DNA of 64,000 bases, from positions 186,001 to 250,000 of the forward strand of contig NZ_JAAGLV010000008.1 of the NCBI RefSeq assembly GCF_010548305.1. Reading direction: 5' to 3'. This stretch comes from Streptomyces sp. SID13031 (lineage in GTDB: Bacteria; Actinomycetota; Actinomycetes; Propionibacteriales; Kribbellaceae). How positions within the stretch are numbered: the first letter of the stretch is position 1; every line of letters begins with the position of its first letter. Of this stretch, positions 22,301-31,357 are shown piece after piece. The position numbers were made by a program, and so were the translations under genes. Below the pieces are notes generated by a model. The model was not told where the DNA came from and searched no databases. It saw nothing but the letters and a program-made list of their open reading frames with translations.

Positions 22301-24825
22301 TGGCGACCATCGGTGTACCGGCGCTGAGCCTCGTAGTACTGGTCGGCGCGAGCGGGTCGGGCAAGTCGACCTTCGCCCGCAAGCACTTCCTCGGTACCGA
22401 GGTGATCTCCAGCGACGTCTGCCGCGGCCTCGTCTCGGACGACGAGAACGACCAGGCTGCCACCAAGGACGCGTTCGCGGTCCTGCACTTCATCGCGGCC
22501 AAGCGGCTCGCCGCCGGCCGGCTGACCGTGATCGACGCGACCAACGTCCAGCCGGAGGCACGCAAGGAGCTGGTCGCGCTCGCCCGCGAGCACGACGTGT
22601 TGCCGGTGGCAATCGTCCTCGATCCGCCCGAGCAGGTCTGCGTCGCGCGCAACGAGCAGCGTCCCGACCGGCAGTTCGGCAAACAGGTCGTCGAGCGGCA
22701 GCGCTCGCAGCTGCGACGCGGCCTGAAAAGCCTTAAACGCGAGGGTTTCCGGACCGTCCACTTGCTCACCTCGGTCGAGGAGATCGATGCCGTCAGCATC
22801 GAGCGCACGCGACTCTTCAACGACCTCACCGACCAGACCGGCCCGTTCGACATCATCGGTGACATCCACGGTTGCCGCGCCGAGCTGGAGCAGCTGCTCA
22901 GCACGCTCGACTACACGATCACCCGCGACGACCAGAATCGCGCGATCGACGCGGAACACCCGACCCGTCGCGTGATCTTCGTCGGCGACCTGGTCGACCG
23001 CGGCCCGGACACCCCCGGCGTACTGCGGCTGGCGATGGGCATGGTCGCCGCCGGCCACGCGTACTGCGTGACCGGCAACCACGAGGACAAGCTGCTGCGC
23101 TCGATGCGCGGCAAGAAGGTGCGGATCAACCACGGTCTGGCCGAGTCCCTGGAGCAGCTCGCCGCCGAGCCGGAGGAGTTCTGCGCCGAGGTCGCCGCCT
23201 TCATCGACGGACTCATCTCGCACTATGTCTTCGACGAAGGCAAGCTCGTCGTCTCGCACGCCGGCCTGGTCGAGCGGATGCACGGGAGAACCTCAGGTCG
23301 CGTCCGCTCCTTCTGCCTGTACGGCGAAACCACCGGCGAGACGGACGAGTTCGGACTGCCGATCCGCTACCCGTGGGCGAACGAGTACCGCGGTCGCGCG
23401 ATGGTCGTCTACGGCCACACGCCGACGCCGGAGCCGGAGTGGATCAACAACACGATCTGCCTCGACACCGGGTGCGTGTTCGGCGGCTCGCTGACCGCCC
23501 TGCGCTACCCCGAGCGCGAGCTCGTCCAGGTCGACGCCGCCGAGCAGTACTACAAACCCGCGAAGCCGTTGCACGTACCGGCTGCTCCGGAGCGCGAGCC
23601 CGATGTTCTCGACATCACCGATGTGGTCGGCCGGCGGGTGATCGAGACCGGTACGCACGGCCGGATCAGCGTTCGAGCCGAGCAGGCCGGTGCCGCGCTC
23701 GAGGTGATGAGCCGGTTCGCGATCGACCCGCGGTTCCTGCTCTACCTGCCGCCGACGATGAGCCCGGTCGCGACCTCGCCGGTGCCGGGGCTGCTGGAGC
23801 ATCCGGCGCAGGCGTTCGAGGCGTACAAGGCGCAGGGCGTCACCGAGCTGGTGTGCGAGGAGAAGCACATGGGCTCGCGGGCGGTAGTACTGCTGACTCG
23901 GGACGATGATGTCGCGGAGAAGCGCTTCGGGCTGGCAGGACGAGGTGCCGTGTACACGCGGACCGGGCGGTCGTTCTTCGACGCAGCTCTGACGGACGAC
24001 CTGCTGCTCGGGCTACGTGCCGTCGCTGAGGAGGCCGGCCTGTTCGAGGAGCTGGATACCTCGTGGTTGCTGCTCGACGCCGAGCTGCTGCCGTGGAGCG
24101 CGAAGGCCGGAGCCCTGCTGCGCAATCAGTACGCCGCTGTCGGCGCGGCCGCGCGATCTTCCTTGCCCGCCGCAACGGCTGCCCTGGAATCCGCCGCCGC
24201 AGCAGGGCTCGACGTGGGGGAGATGCTCGCCCGCACCCAGCGCCGTACTGCGAACGCCGACCGCTTCAGCGAGGCCTATCGCCGGTACTGCTGGCCGACC
24301 GAGGGGCTGGATGGGGTGCGGCTGGCCCCGTTCCAGCTGCTGGCTTCGGAGGGGGCGACGTACCAGGAGAAGCCGCACGCCTGGCATCTCGCGCTGGCGG
24401 ACCGGATGGTTGCCGCAGGCCCCTCATTGATCACGCAGACCCGACGGCTTTACGTCGACCTGGAGTCGTGGGACGCCGGGATCGCGTGGTGGGAGGAGCT
24501 GACCGCGGCCGGTGGCGAGGGCATGGTGGTGAAGCCCGCGGCCAACCTCGTCCGGGTAGCGAAGGGTCTGGCGCAGCCGGGGCTGAAGGTCCGTGGGCAG
24601 GAGTACCTGCGGATCATCTACGGCCCCGACTACACCGAGCCGGAGAACTTCACCCGGCTGCGCGACCGCAAGCTCGGACACAAGCGGTCGCTGGCGCTGC
24701 GCGAGTACGCCGTCGGTCTGGAGGCGCTGGAGCGAGCGGCCCGGGGTGAGCCGCTCTGGCGGATCCACGAATGCGTCTTCGCCGTCCTGGCGCTGGAGTC
24801 CGAGCCGGTCGACCCGCGGCTCTAG
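22300..24825 (+). CDS. pnkp: Polynucleotide kinase-phosphatase-ligase Pnkp
   Basis: An 841-residue three-domain RNA end-healing and sealing enzyme. Domain 1 (about 1-170) is a 5' kinase with Walker A VLVGASGSGKSTF and NEQRPDRQ. Domain 2 (about 185-430) is a metallophosphatase with FDIIGDIHGC, FVGDLVDRGPD, TGNHEDK and YGHTPTPE. Domain 3 (about 500-841) is a ligase-like adenylyltransferase with EEKHMGSRAV (Lys522 nucleophile), YTRTGRSFF and EGMVVKP. It is known to repair tRNAs cut by ribotoxins together with Hen1, whose gene overlaps upstream. The ATG at 22300-22302 shares bases with the hen1 stop TGA. All catalytic motifs look intact. Only two bases separate its stop from the converging TetR gene. 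Confidence 0.95.
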   Translation: MATIGVPALSLVVLVGASGSGKSTFARKHFLGTEVISSDVCRGLVSDDENDQAATKDAFAVLHFIAAKRLAAGRLTVIDATNVQPEARKELVALAREHDVLPVAIVLDPPEQVCVARNEQRPDRQFGKQVVERQRSQLRRGLKSLKREGFRTVHLLTSVEEIDAVSIERTRLFNDLTDQTGPFDIIGDIHGCRAELEQLLSTLDYTITRDDQNRAIDAEHPTRRVIFVGDLVDRGPDTPGVLRLAMGMVAAGHAYCVTGNHEDKLLRSMRGKKVRINHGLAESLEQLAAEPEEFCAEVAAFIDGLISHYVFDEGKLVVSHAGLVERMHGRTSGRVRSFCLYGETTGETDEFGLPIRYPWANEYRGRAMVVYGHTPTPEPEWINNTICLDTGCVFGGSLTALRYPERELVQVDAAEQYYKPAKPLHVPAAPEREPDVLDITDVVGRRVIETGTHGRISVRAEQAGAALEVMSRFAIDPRFLLYLPPTMSPVATSPVPGLLEHPAQAFEAYKAQGVTELVCEEKHMGSRAVVLLTRDDDVAEKRFGLAGRGAVYTRTGRSFFDAALTDDLLLGLRAVAEEAGLFEELDTSWLLLDAELLPWSAKAGALLRNQYAAVGAAARSSLPAATAALESAAAAGLDVGEMLARTQRRTANADRFSEAYRRYCWPTEGLDGVRLAPFQLLASEGATYQEKPHAWHLALADRMVAAGPSLITQTRRLYVDLESWDAGIAWWEELTAAGGEGMVVKPAANLVRVAKGLAQPGLKVRGQEYLRIIYGPDYTEPENFTRLRDRKLGHKRSLALREYAVGLEALERAARGEPLWRIHECVFAVLALESEPVDPRL

Positions 24826-24827
24826 CC

Positions 24828-25409
24828 TCAGTCCTTGAGCAACCCGTGGAGGCAGGCCGCCGAGATCTTGTCGGCCTCCTCCGCGGTGAGCGGCGCGTGG
24901 CCGGTCATCAGGCGGAAGATCAGCGGGCCGAAAAGGATGTCGGTCGCGGTCTCCGCGCTGATCTGCGGCTTGACCTCACCGCGGTCGAGCGCCCGTTGCC
25001 AGAGCTCGGCCACCGCCGCTCGCCGCAGATCCAGGAAGTACTTCCGAAAGTACGGCGAGGCCGCCGGATCGGTGACGGAAGCGGCGAGCAGCTGGGCGAA
25101 GACCAGCCCCTCCGGACCCGCGTAGAACTCGCTGACCCGGCGCACCTGCTCGGCCAGATCATCGTGCGCGTTTCCCTTGTCCGGCTGGGGAATCGCCGCC
25201 GCCATCTGCTTTCCGAACGCCTCGGCCGCGATCGCCGTCCGGCACGGCCAGTGCTTGTAGATCGTCGCCTTGCTCACCCCGGAGCGGGCGCTGACCGCGT
25301 CGACCGTCGCAGCCGGCAGCCCACCCTCGGCGAGGAGCTCGGTCGTTGCCGTGAGCACCGAGTCCTTGGCCCGCAGGCTGCGCGGATGCGACGACTGCTC
25401 AAGCATCAT
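24828..25409 (-). CDS. TetR-family transcriptional regulator
   Basis: A 193-residue TetR regulator, third gene of an AKR-SDR-TetR operon. The DNA-binding helix set is AKDSVLTATTELLAEGGLPA, then VDAVSARSGVSKATIYKHWP. The C-terminal ligand domain fits the AcrR/TetR_C_11-like group (LAASVTDPAASPYFRKYFLD, LFGPLIFRLMTGHAPL). Two adjacent ATG codons (25409, 25406) overlap the SDR 3' end by a few bases, so translation is coupled. It most likely represses its own operon through the inverted repeat at 26981-27002 and responds to a toxic carbonyl or xenobiotic handled by the two reductases; ligand is unknown. Confidence 0.92.
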   Translation of the reverse strand: MMLEQSSHPRSLRAKDSVLTATTELLAEGGLPAATVDAVSARSGVSKATIYKHWPCRTAIAAEAFGKQMAAAIPQPDKGNAHDDLAEQVRRVSEFYAGPEGLVFAQLLAASVTDPAASPYFRKYFLDLRRAAVAELWQRALDRGEVKPQISAETATDILFGPLIFRLMTGHAPLTAEEADKISAACLHGLLKD

Positions 25410-26106
25410 CGTGATCCGTACCTAGAGAAAGCTTCCGCCATTTGTCGAGCTCCGAGCGGACCAGGTCGAGCTTGGCCTCGACTCGCTCGACCGCGTCGGT
25501 GCCCAGCTGGATGCGCTGGGGTGGATCGGCGACCTCGGTCAGGTCGACGATCGCGGCCGCGGCCTTCACCGGGTCACCCGGTTGGCCGTGGTTCACCTTG
25601 GTCGCGACGGAACGCATGACGCCGGCCGTCTCGGCGTAGTCGGCAAGCTCGTCGTCTGCCCGGTGCAGGCTCGATCCGTCCAGGAAGTCCGTCCGGAAGA
25701 AGCCGGGCTCCACGATTGTGACGTTGACGCCGAGCGGCTTCAATTCGGCGTACAGGGCCTCGGAGAAGCCCTCGACGGCGAACTTGGTCGCCGCGTAGAC
25801 GCCCCAGCCCGGCGTACCGGTGAAGCCGCCGATCGAGCTGAGCTGCAACAGGTGTCCGGAGCGCTGCCGGCGTAGTACCGGCAGTACTGCGCGTTGCACG
25901 TTGAGGACGCCGAACACGTTGGTGTCGAAGACCGCGCGCGCGGCCTCGTCGGTCACATCGAGGGCGAGCCGGAGAACCCCTTGCTGTTCAGGGATGTCTT
26001 CGGGTCTGCGCGCGGTGGCAACCACTTGGTTGCCCCGCGCAACAGCCTCCCGGACCAGCTCGGCGCCGAACCCGCGCGACGCGCCGGTGATGAACCAGAC
26101 GCTCAT
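25399..26106 (-). CDS. SDR-family oxidoreductase with internal deletion
   Basis: A 235-residue SDR, about 35-40 residues shorter than close relatives. The cofactor loop WFITGASRGFGAELVREA is present, and the catalytic Ser-Tyr-Lys set is present in LQLSSIGGFTGTPGWGVYAATKFAVEG. However, DVTDEAARAVFDTNVFGVLN jumps directly from the D-V-T adenine-binding segment to the helix after the NNAG motif: the segment that normally holds the central strand with V-N-N-A-G is missing. The junction lies in a GCGCGCGCGG stretch near 25940, where two GC-rich codon runs could have recombined in frame. Fold integrity and activity are doubtful. It overlaps the AKR gene (ATGA) and the TetR gene. A sequencing or assembly error is an alternative. 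Confidence 0.85.
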   Translation of the reverse strand: MSVWFITGASRGFGAELVREAVARGNQVVATARRPEDIPEQQGVLRLALDVTDEAARAVFDTNVFGVLNVQRAVLPVLRRQRSGHLLQLSSIGGFTGTPGWGVYAATKFAVEGFSEALYAELKPLGVNVTIVEPGFFRTDFLDGSSLHRADDELADYAETAGVMRSVATKVNHGQPGDPVKAAAAIVDLTEVADPPQRIQLGTDAVERVEAKLDLVRSELDKWRKLSLGTDHDDA

Positions 26107-26966
26107 CAGATCGCTGCCGTCAGCTGGGCGAACTCCTCGTCGGTCAGCTCGAGTTTGGCCGCGGCGACGTTGTCCTCGAGGTGCGCGACCGACGAGGTGC
26201 CGGGGATCGGCAGGACGACGGGGGAGCGCTTGAGCAGCCAGGCCAGCGCCAGCTGCGACGGGCTCGCCTCGTGCTGCTTGGCGATCGCGTCGAGCGGGCC
26301 GCCCGGCCTGGCGAGCTCACCCGTCGCGAGCGGGAACCACGGGATGAAGGCGAGGTTGTTCTTCTCGGCGTACTCCAGCAACGGCTCGTCGTCGCGCTGG
26401 CTGAGGTTGTACAGGTTCTGCACCGAGACGATCGTCGCGGTCCTGGCCGCTTCCTCGAGCTCGTCGACGCTCACCTGAGACAGGCCGATGTGCCGGATCT
26501 TGCCCTCGGTCTGCAGGTTCGCAAGCTCACCGACCTGGTCGGCGACGGGGACCTCGGGGTCGATCCGGTGCAGCTGGAGCAGGTCGATCCGCTCGAGACC
26601 GAGGTGCCGCAGGCTGAGCTCGACGGCCTGGCGCAGGTACGCCGGCCGGCCGACGGGTGCCCAGGCGCCGGGGCCCTGGCGGGTGAAGCCGGCCTTGGTG
26701 GCGATCACCAGGTCGTCGGCGTACGGGTGCAGTGCCTTCTTGAGCAGCAGGTCCGCGGTGAACGGCCCGTACGCGTCGGCGGTGTCGATGAAGTTGACGC
26801 CGAGCTCGAGGGCGCGGCGCAGCACCCGCACGGCCTCGTCGGGATCGCGCGACTCGCCCCAGACCCCGGGGCCGGGAAGCTGCATGGTGCCGTATCCGAG
26901 CCGGCGAACGGTCAGGTCGCCGCCGATCGTGAACTCACCGGACGCCGCTGCGACTGCTTCGGTCAT
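26106..26966 (-). CDS. Aldo/keto reductase
   Basis: A 286-residue NADPH-dependent aldo/keto reductase, first gene of the TetR-regulated operon. Motifs: RRLGYGTMQLPGPGVWG, GVNFIDTADAYGPFTADLL (catalytic Asp and Tyr), DDLVIATKAGF with the catalytic Lys, LHRIDPEVP (His), and VVLPIPGTSSVAHLEDNV for cofactor. It would reduce aldehydes or ketones. The start ATG at 26966 is preceded by TAGGAGATGG on the minus strand. Overlap by four bases with the following SDR gene indicates coupled expression. Confidence 0.94.
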   Translation of the reverse strand: MTEAVAAASGEFTIGGDLTVRRLGYGTMQLPGPGVWGESRDPDEAVRVLRRALELGVNFIDTADAYGPFTADLLLKKALHPYADDLVIATKAGFTRQGPGAWAPVGRPAYLRQAVELSLRHLGLERIDLLQLHRIDPEVPVADQVGELANLQTEGKIRHIGLSQVSVDELEEAARTATIVSVQNLYNLSQRDDEPLLEYAEKNNLAFIPWFPLATGELARPGGPLDAIAKQHEASPSQLALAWLLKRSPVVLPIPGTSSVAHLEDNVAAAKLELTDEEFAQLTAAI

Positions 26967-26980
26967 GATCCATCTCCTAA

Positions 26981-27002
26981 GTGAACTGAACGTCTAGTTC
27001 AC
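26981..27002. promoter_or_regulatory. Inverted repeat, likely operator of the AKR-SDR-TetR operon
   Basis: GTGAACT and AGTTCAC flank an 8-base centre; an inner GAAC/GTTC pair is nested inside. It starts 15 bases upstream of the AKR start codon, where bound TetR protein would block transcription. Confidence 0.62.
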
Positions 27003-27040
27003 ATTAGCGCGCGATGAGCCTTACGCAAGGAGCTGCCGGA

Positions 27041-28021
27041 CTAGCTGAGCTTGAGGGTGGTGGCCGCGGTGTCGGAGGCGTCGGCGCCGTATGCCGAGGC
27101 CAGCCGGGCGAGGAAGGCCGGGCGGTCGAGGCTGTACTCCTGGGTGCCGACGGTCTCCAGGACCGTCGTGGCCAGGGTGCAGCCGATCTGCGCGGCGGCT
27201 TCGTGGTCGAGGCCGGCCGCGCGGCCGGTCAGGTAGCCGGCGCGGAAGGCGTCGCCGCCGCCGGTCGGGTCAACCAGGCCAGGCGTGGGGACGGCCGGGA
27301 TCTTGGCCAGGATGCCGCCGGAGTTCTCGATCACGACGCCGTCGCCGCCGTGGGTGGTGACGCGGACTCCCACCCGGGACAGGATCTCGTCGTGGCTCCA
27401 GCCGGTCTTCTGGACCATCAGGCCGGACTCGTACTCATTGCTGAACAGGTACGTCGCGCCGTCGATCAGTTCGCGGATCTGCTCGCCGTCCATCCGGGCC
27501 AGCTGCTGCGACGGGTCGGCGGCCACGTCGATCCCGTTCGCCTTGGCCAGCGCGGTGTGCCGCAGCATGCCGTCCGGGTCGTCGGCGCCGACCAGCACCA
27601 GGTCGATGCCACCCGTCGAGGCGTGGATCGCGCTCAGGTCGATCTCCCGGGACTCCGCCATCGCGCCCGTGTAGAAGGAGGCGATCTGGTTGGCGTCGAG
27701 GTCCGTAGTACAGGTGAAGCGGGCGGTGTGCACGTTCTGGCAGATGCGCACGTGGGAGATGTCGACGCCGGCCGCGGCCAGCGCTTCGCCGTACTCCGTG
27801 AAGTCCGCGCCGACCGAGCCGACGAGCAGCGAGGACTGGCCGAGCTGGGCCATTCCGTAGCAGATGTTGGCGCCGACGCCGCCGCGGTGGACCACCAGTT
27901 CGTCGACCAGGAACGACAGCGACACCTTGTGCATCTGCTCTTCGAGGAACTGGTCCTTGAAACGTCCGGGGAACGTCATCAGGATATCGGTCGCGATCGA
28001 TCCGGCGACGGCGATGCGCAT
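27041..28021 (-). CDS. adoK: Adenosine kinase (PfkB/ribokinase family)
   Basis: A 326-residue PfkB-type kinase close to mycobacterial adenosine kinase (Rv2202c), with the shared phrases AVAGSIATDILMTFPGRF, HKVSLSFLVDELVVHRGGV, HTARFTCTTDLDANQIASFY, AADPSQQLARMDGEQIR and the ATP/catalytic motif DPTGGGDAFRAGYLTGRAAG whose Asp is the base. It phosphorylates adenosine (and analogues) to AMP for purine salvage. In mycobacteria the position after DPTG is Val instead of Gly; the catalytic Asp is unaffected. Start ATG at 28021 with GGAG-containing DNA (CGAGGAGACC) upstream. It stands alone between two oppositely organised operons. Confidence 0.92.
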   Translation of the reverse strand: MRIAVAGSIATDILMTFPGRFKDQFLEEQMHKVSLSFLVDELVVHRGGVGANICYGMAQLGQSSLLVGSVGADFTEYGEALAAAGVDISHVRICQNVHTARFTCTTDLDANQIASFYTGAMAESREIDLSAIHASTGGIDLVLVGADDPDGMLRHTALAKANGIDVAADPSQQLARMDGEQIRELIDGATYLFSNEYESGLMVQKTGWSHDEILSRVGVRVTTHGGDGVVIENSGGILAKIPAVPTPGLVDPTGGGDAFRAGYLTGRAAGLDHEAAAQIGCTLATTVLETVGTQEYSLDRPAFLARLASAYGADASDTAATTLKLS

Positions 28022-28126
28022 ACGGAGGTCTCCTCGGAGGGGTGGGTGTCGGGCGGCTGGACAACCCGTAGAGACTACAGGTGAGAAAGCATTGACACTT
28101 TGGGATGTTCAGGATGGCGGGTTTCG

Positions 28127-28768
28127 ATGGGTAGTCAGGTTCTGGTCACCGACGAACTGCACGAGTACATGGTCGCGCACGGGATGCCGCTGGACGAGGT
28201 CGCGAGCGATCTGGTCGCCGAGACGCACGCGCTGGGCGGTGTCTCGGAGATGCTCACCACCGCCGACCAGGCGGCCCTGCTGACCACGCTGACCCGGCTG
28301 GTGGGCGCCCGCCGCGCGGTCGAGATCGGCACCTTCACCGGTTTCTCCGCGCTGGCGATCTCCCGCGGGCTGCCGGCCGACGGCGAGCTGATCTGCCTCG
28401 ACGTGAGCGACGAATGGACCTCGATCGGCCGCCGGTACTGGGAGCGGGCCGGGGTGGCGGACAAGATCGACCTGCGGATCGGCGATGCGCACGAGTCGGC
28501 CGCCAAGCTCGAGGGCGAGTTCGACCTGGCCTTCGTGGACGCCGAGAAGCCGGGCTACATCGACTACTTCGAGCAGCTCGTTCCTCGCGTCAGGTCCAAC
28601 GGGCTGCTGCTGTTCGACAACACGCTGGCCGGTGGCCGGGTGGTGGGCGAGCACGACGAGGACCCGGTCGACCGCAAGGAGTTCAACGCGCACCTCGCCG
28701 CGGACGAGCGGGTCGACGTGGTCATCCTCGGGATCGGCGACGGCCTCACCCTGGTCCGGAAGCGGTGA
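28127..28768 (+). CDS. O-methyltransferase (caffeoyl-CoA OMT-like)
   Basis: A 213-residue class I SAM-dependent O-methyltransferase. Seen: ALLTTLTRLVGARRAVEIGT, FTGFSALAISRGLPADGELI, the metal ligand region AFVDAEKPGYIDYFEQLV, and LLFDNTLAGGRVV, all typical of small metal-dependent catechol/caffeoyl-CoA OMTs. The substrate is probably a vicinal diol on an aromatic. It starts ATG at 28127; the longer frame adds no family sequence. Its stop overlaps the GTG of the following ABC ATPase gene (GTGA), so these three genes are one operon with a possible export function for the methylated product, which is inference. Confidence 0.9.
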   Translation: MGSQVLVTDELHEYMVAHGMPLDEVASDLVAETHALGGVSEMLTTADQAALLTTLTRLVGARRAVEIGTFTGFSALAISRGLPADGELICLDVSDEWTSIGRRYWERAGVADKIDLRIGDAHESAAKLEGEFDLAFVDAEKPGYIDYFEQLVPRVRSNGLLLFDNTLAGGRVVGEHDEDPVDRKEFNAHLAADERVDVVILGIGDGLTLVRKR

Positions 28769-29406
28769 CGAAGGCCGCCCCTCGGCTGGCCGTGAAGGGC
28801 CTGCGGCACCTGTACGCCGAGCGCCCGGTGATCGAGGACCTCACCTTCACCCTGCGGGCCGGCCGGGCGATCGCCCTGGTCGGCCCGAACGGCGCAGGCA
28901 AGACGACCGTACTGAAGTGCATCGTGGGCTCCGCCGAGCCCGCCGCGGGTGAGATCCTGCTGGACGGCGTACCCATCGACGAACGCGCCGAGCTGGTCCG
29001 TCGCCACGTCGCCTCGCTGCTCGACGACCTCGACTTCTTCCCCGACCTGACCGTCGCCGAGCACCTGGACCTGCTGGCCCGGGCGCACGGCAACGCGGAG
29101 CCCGAGGACCTGGTCGACACCGTTCTCCACGACGTCGGGATGCTCGGTGCCGCGGAACAACTTCCCGGCTCGTTGTCGTCGGGTCAGCGGCGCCGGCTCG
29201 CGCTGGCGACGGCGCTGGTCCGGCCGCGCAAGCTGCTGGTGCTCGACGAGCCCGAGGCCCGGCTCGACTCAGCGGGTGTCGCCTGGCTGGCGGAGATGCT
29301 GATCGCGGAGAAGAAGACCGGGACATCGATCCTGTTCGCGAGTCACGACGCGGCGCTGGTGGACGCCGTCGCCGACGAGACCGTCACGCTCACCCCGCTC
29401 GCATGA
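28765..29406 (+). CDS. ABC transporter ATP-binding protein
   Basis: A 213-residue export-type ATPase. Walker A is ALVGPNGAGKTTVLKC, the signature is LSSGQRRRLALATALV (LSSGQ), Walker B is KLLVLDEPEARLD with the second acidic residue present, and the switch His lies in LFASHDAALVD. It pairs with the membrane protein that overlaps it by four bases (ATGA at 29403). Together they probably form an ABC exporter whose membrane part is a single large polypeptide. Start GTG at 28765 overlaps the methyltransferase stop. Confidence 0.93.
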   Translation: MTKAAPRLAVKGLRHLYAERPVIEDLTFTLRAGRAIALVGPNGAGKTTVLKCIVGSAEPAAGEILLDGVPIDERAELVRRHVASLLDDLDFFPDLTVAEHLDLLARAHGNAEPEDLVDTVLHDVGMLGAAEQLPGSLSSGQRRRLALATALVRPRKLLVLDEPEARLDSAGVAWLAEMLIAEKKTGTSILFASHDAALVDAVADETVTLTPLA

Positions 29407-30965
29407 GCACGGCGGACGCCGCGGACGGCCCGGTCGTCTTCGACCCGCTCGACTTCGGGGCGATCCCGTCGTCGCGGTCGTTGCGCCGGTGGATGCGGAA
29501 GGTCCGCCGGGGCAAGGCGGACCGTACGGTCTGGCAGCAGCTCGAGGACATCTACGTGATCGTCTTCGCTGTGGCCATGCTCGGCGCGACCGGCGGCAAC
29601 GTACTGCTGAATCTCAACGACAAGTCAGCGGCCTGTACGTCGGGGTCGTGCTCCTGGCTGCTCGACACGGTGCCCTACATCCTGGTGCCGCTACTTGTCT
29701 CGACCATGCTGCGAGTGCTGCTGAGCATCGGGCCGGTGTCGGCATCCCGAGCCACCGGGTTCTGGCTACTGGCGACCCCTGTCGATCGCGCGTCGCTGCT
29801 GCGTCCGTCGTACCGGCTGGTGGTGATTGTGGCCGCTGTCGTGGGTGCTGCGGCGGCGGTGATCGGATGGGCGCTGTTCGGCGCTTCCTGGTCGACTGTG
29901 GGCGAGGCGGCTCTACTGACGACAGTGCTGCTGCTCTTCACGGCCTGCGCGACGGTGTGGGCGCAGCAGACAGCCAAGCGGTCCCGCTGGGCAATCTGGA
30001 TCGCCGACGGGCTCCTGATCGTTGCAGCCGTCCCCGCATTGCTCCTGGCGCTGCGGCAGCACCCCACGGCTGAAGGTCCTGTAACCCTGGGGCTGTCCGC
30101 GCTGGCAGACGACGGCGGCGATCAGCCGCTGTTCTCTCCGGAGCAGGTCCGGCTGCTGATTCTCGGCCTGGCTGGGCTGTTGGTCGCCGTGGTCCTGGTC
30201 GTCGTCACAGCCCGGACGCTGAATAAGCTCAGCCGGCAGACAGTGATTGCCGGGGGAGACCTGCTGGCTGGGCTCTCCGGTGCTGCAATCACGTTGGATG
30301 TCAGCCTTCTTGCTGACGTCGTTTCTGGGCGCCACTGGCGGCTGCAGGGCCGGTTCAAGTCGCGGCGCGGCCGTGGCTCCGAGGCGGTCGCCATGATCCA
30401 CCGGGAGTTCCTCCGGATACTGCGGTGGCCGCGGCGGGTGGTGATCGCCTTTGCGCTGCTGGTCGTCCCGTACGCCGTCGCTGGTACCGGGTACGACGTA
30501 CTGGTGCCCATTGCCGCCGGGCTGGCCGGGTTCGGCGCCGTACGCCCCTTGATGGACGGACTGCGTTCGGTCTGCCGGTCCCCTGGACTCGTGCGAGCAC
30601 TCGGCATGGACCTCCGCGAGTTGCGGGTGATCATGGGGGTCGTACCGGGCTTCTTCGCCGTCGTCTGGGCTGCTCTGGCTGAGCCGGCCCTGGGGAGTCC
30701 TTCGGTGGCATTCGCGGTCGCGGCCGGGATGCTTACGGGCGCCGTCCGCCAGGCGTCGGCCCGTCCGCCGTCGTACAGCGGACCACTGGTCGCCTCGCCG
30801 ATGGGGGCCATCCCGCCGGGCCTTTTCACGACGCCGATGCGCGGCTTCGACCTGCTGCTGATCTGCCTCGCACCGGTACTCCTGGGGCTGAGCAGCACCT
30901 GGATCGTCATCATCCCGGCGATCATCTTGATGATCCTCTTCGCCGTCCCCCCGAAACAGAACTGA
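29403..30965 (+). CDS. Large membrane protein, ABC permease-like (DUF6297 type)
   Basis: A 520-residue integral membrane protein with a basic N-terminal cytoplasmic region (LRRWMRKVRRGKADRTVWQQ) and roughly ten to twelve hydrophobic segments, for example VIVFAVAMLGATGGNVLL, LLVSTMLRVLLSIG, LVVIVAAVVGAAAAVIGWAL and WIVIIPAIILMILFAVP. The overall look and coupling to an ATPase gene match actinobacterial exporters annotated as DUF6297 family; I recall this family only from such context. No catalytic motif is expected. The substrate is unknown. Confidence 0.78.
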   Translation: MSTADAADGPVVFDPLDFGAIPSSRSLRRWMRKVRRGKADRTVWQQLEDIYVIVFAVAMLGATGGNVLLNLNDKSAACTSGSCSWLLDTVPYILVPLLVSTMLRVLLSIGPVSASRATGFWLLATPVDRASLLRPSYRLVVIVAAVVGAAAAVIGWALFGASWSTVGEAALLTTVLLLFTACATVWAQQTAKRSRWAIWIADGLLIVAAVPALLLALRQHPTAEGPVTLGLSALADDGGDQPLFSPEQVRLLILGLAGLLVAVVLVVVTARTLNKLSRQTVIAGGDLLAGLSGAAITLDVSLLADVVSGRHWRLQGRFKSRRGRGSEAVAMIHREFLRILRWPRRVVIAFALLVVPYAVAGTGYDVLVPIAAGLAGFGAVRPLMDGLRSVCRSPGLVRALGMDLRELRVIMGVVPGFFAVVWAALAEPALGSPSVAFAVAAGMLTGAVRQASARPPSYSGPLVASPMGAIPPGLFTTPMRGFDLLLICLAPVLLGLSSTWIVIIPAIILMILFAVPPKQN

Positions 30966-30979
30966 GCGCCGGCCGCGCT

Positions 30980-31008
30980 TTGCGGTTACTGGTGTACACA
31001 GGTACCTT
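30980..31008 (+). promoter_or_regulatory. Promoter and possible operator of the PadR gene
   Basis: TTGCGG (30980-30985) and TACCTT (31003-31008) are 17 bases apart, with the ATG of the PadR gene only seven bases after the -10 box. No ribosome site fits, so the mRNA is probably leaderless. ACACAGGTACCTTGTGT overlaps the -10 box and contains an ACACA/TGTGT dyad, a plausible PadR site. Confidence 0.6.
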
Positions 31009-31015
31009 GTGTCGC

Positions 31016-31357
31016 ATGGTAGCGGAGAAGGTCTTCACCCAGCTGCGGCGCGGGACGCTCGAGTTCTGCGTGCTCGCGTTGCTGCAGGGGGAGGAGCGCT
31101 ACGGCTTCGAGCTGGTCAAGGAGCTCGGCGAGGTCGACGGGCTGGTGACCTCGGAAGGGACCATCTACCCCCTGCTGGCGCGGTTGCGGCGGGAGGGGCT
31201 GGTGGACACGACGTGGCGCGAGTCCGGTTCGGGGCCGCCGCGGCGGTACTACCAGACCACCGACCAGGGGCGGCAGGCGCTGGCTGCGTTCGTCGCGGAC
31301 TGGGAGAGGTTCCGCAACTCGGTCGACACCGTGCTGGGGCGAGGGAGACAGGGATGA
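31016..31357 (+). CDS. PadR-family transcriptional regulator
   Basis: A 113-residue PadR regulator. The winged helix runs from QLRRGTLEFCVLALLQGEE through YGFELVKELGEVDGLVTSEG, TIYPLLARLRREGLVDTTW and PPRRYYQTTDQGRQAL, the family hallmark sequence. A short C-terminal dimerisation helix follows. The ATG at 31016 follows a promoter so closely that leaderless translation is likely. The next gene, a membrane protein with a PadR-associated cytoplasmic domain, overlaps by four bases, the common actinobacterial PadR module arrangement. Confidence 0.94.
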   Translation: MVAEKVFTQLRRGTLEFCVLALLQGEERYGFELVKELGEVDGLVTSEGTIYPLLARLRREGLVDTTWRESGSGPPRRYYQTTDQGRQALAAFVADWERFRNSVDTVLGRGRQG

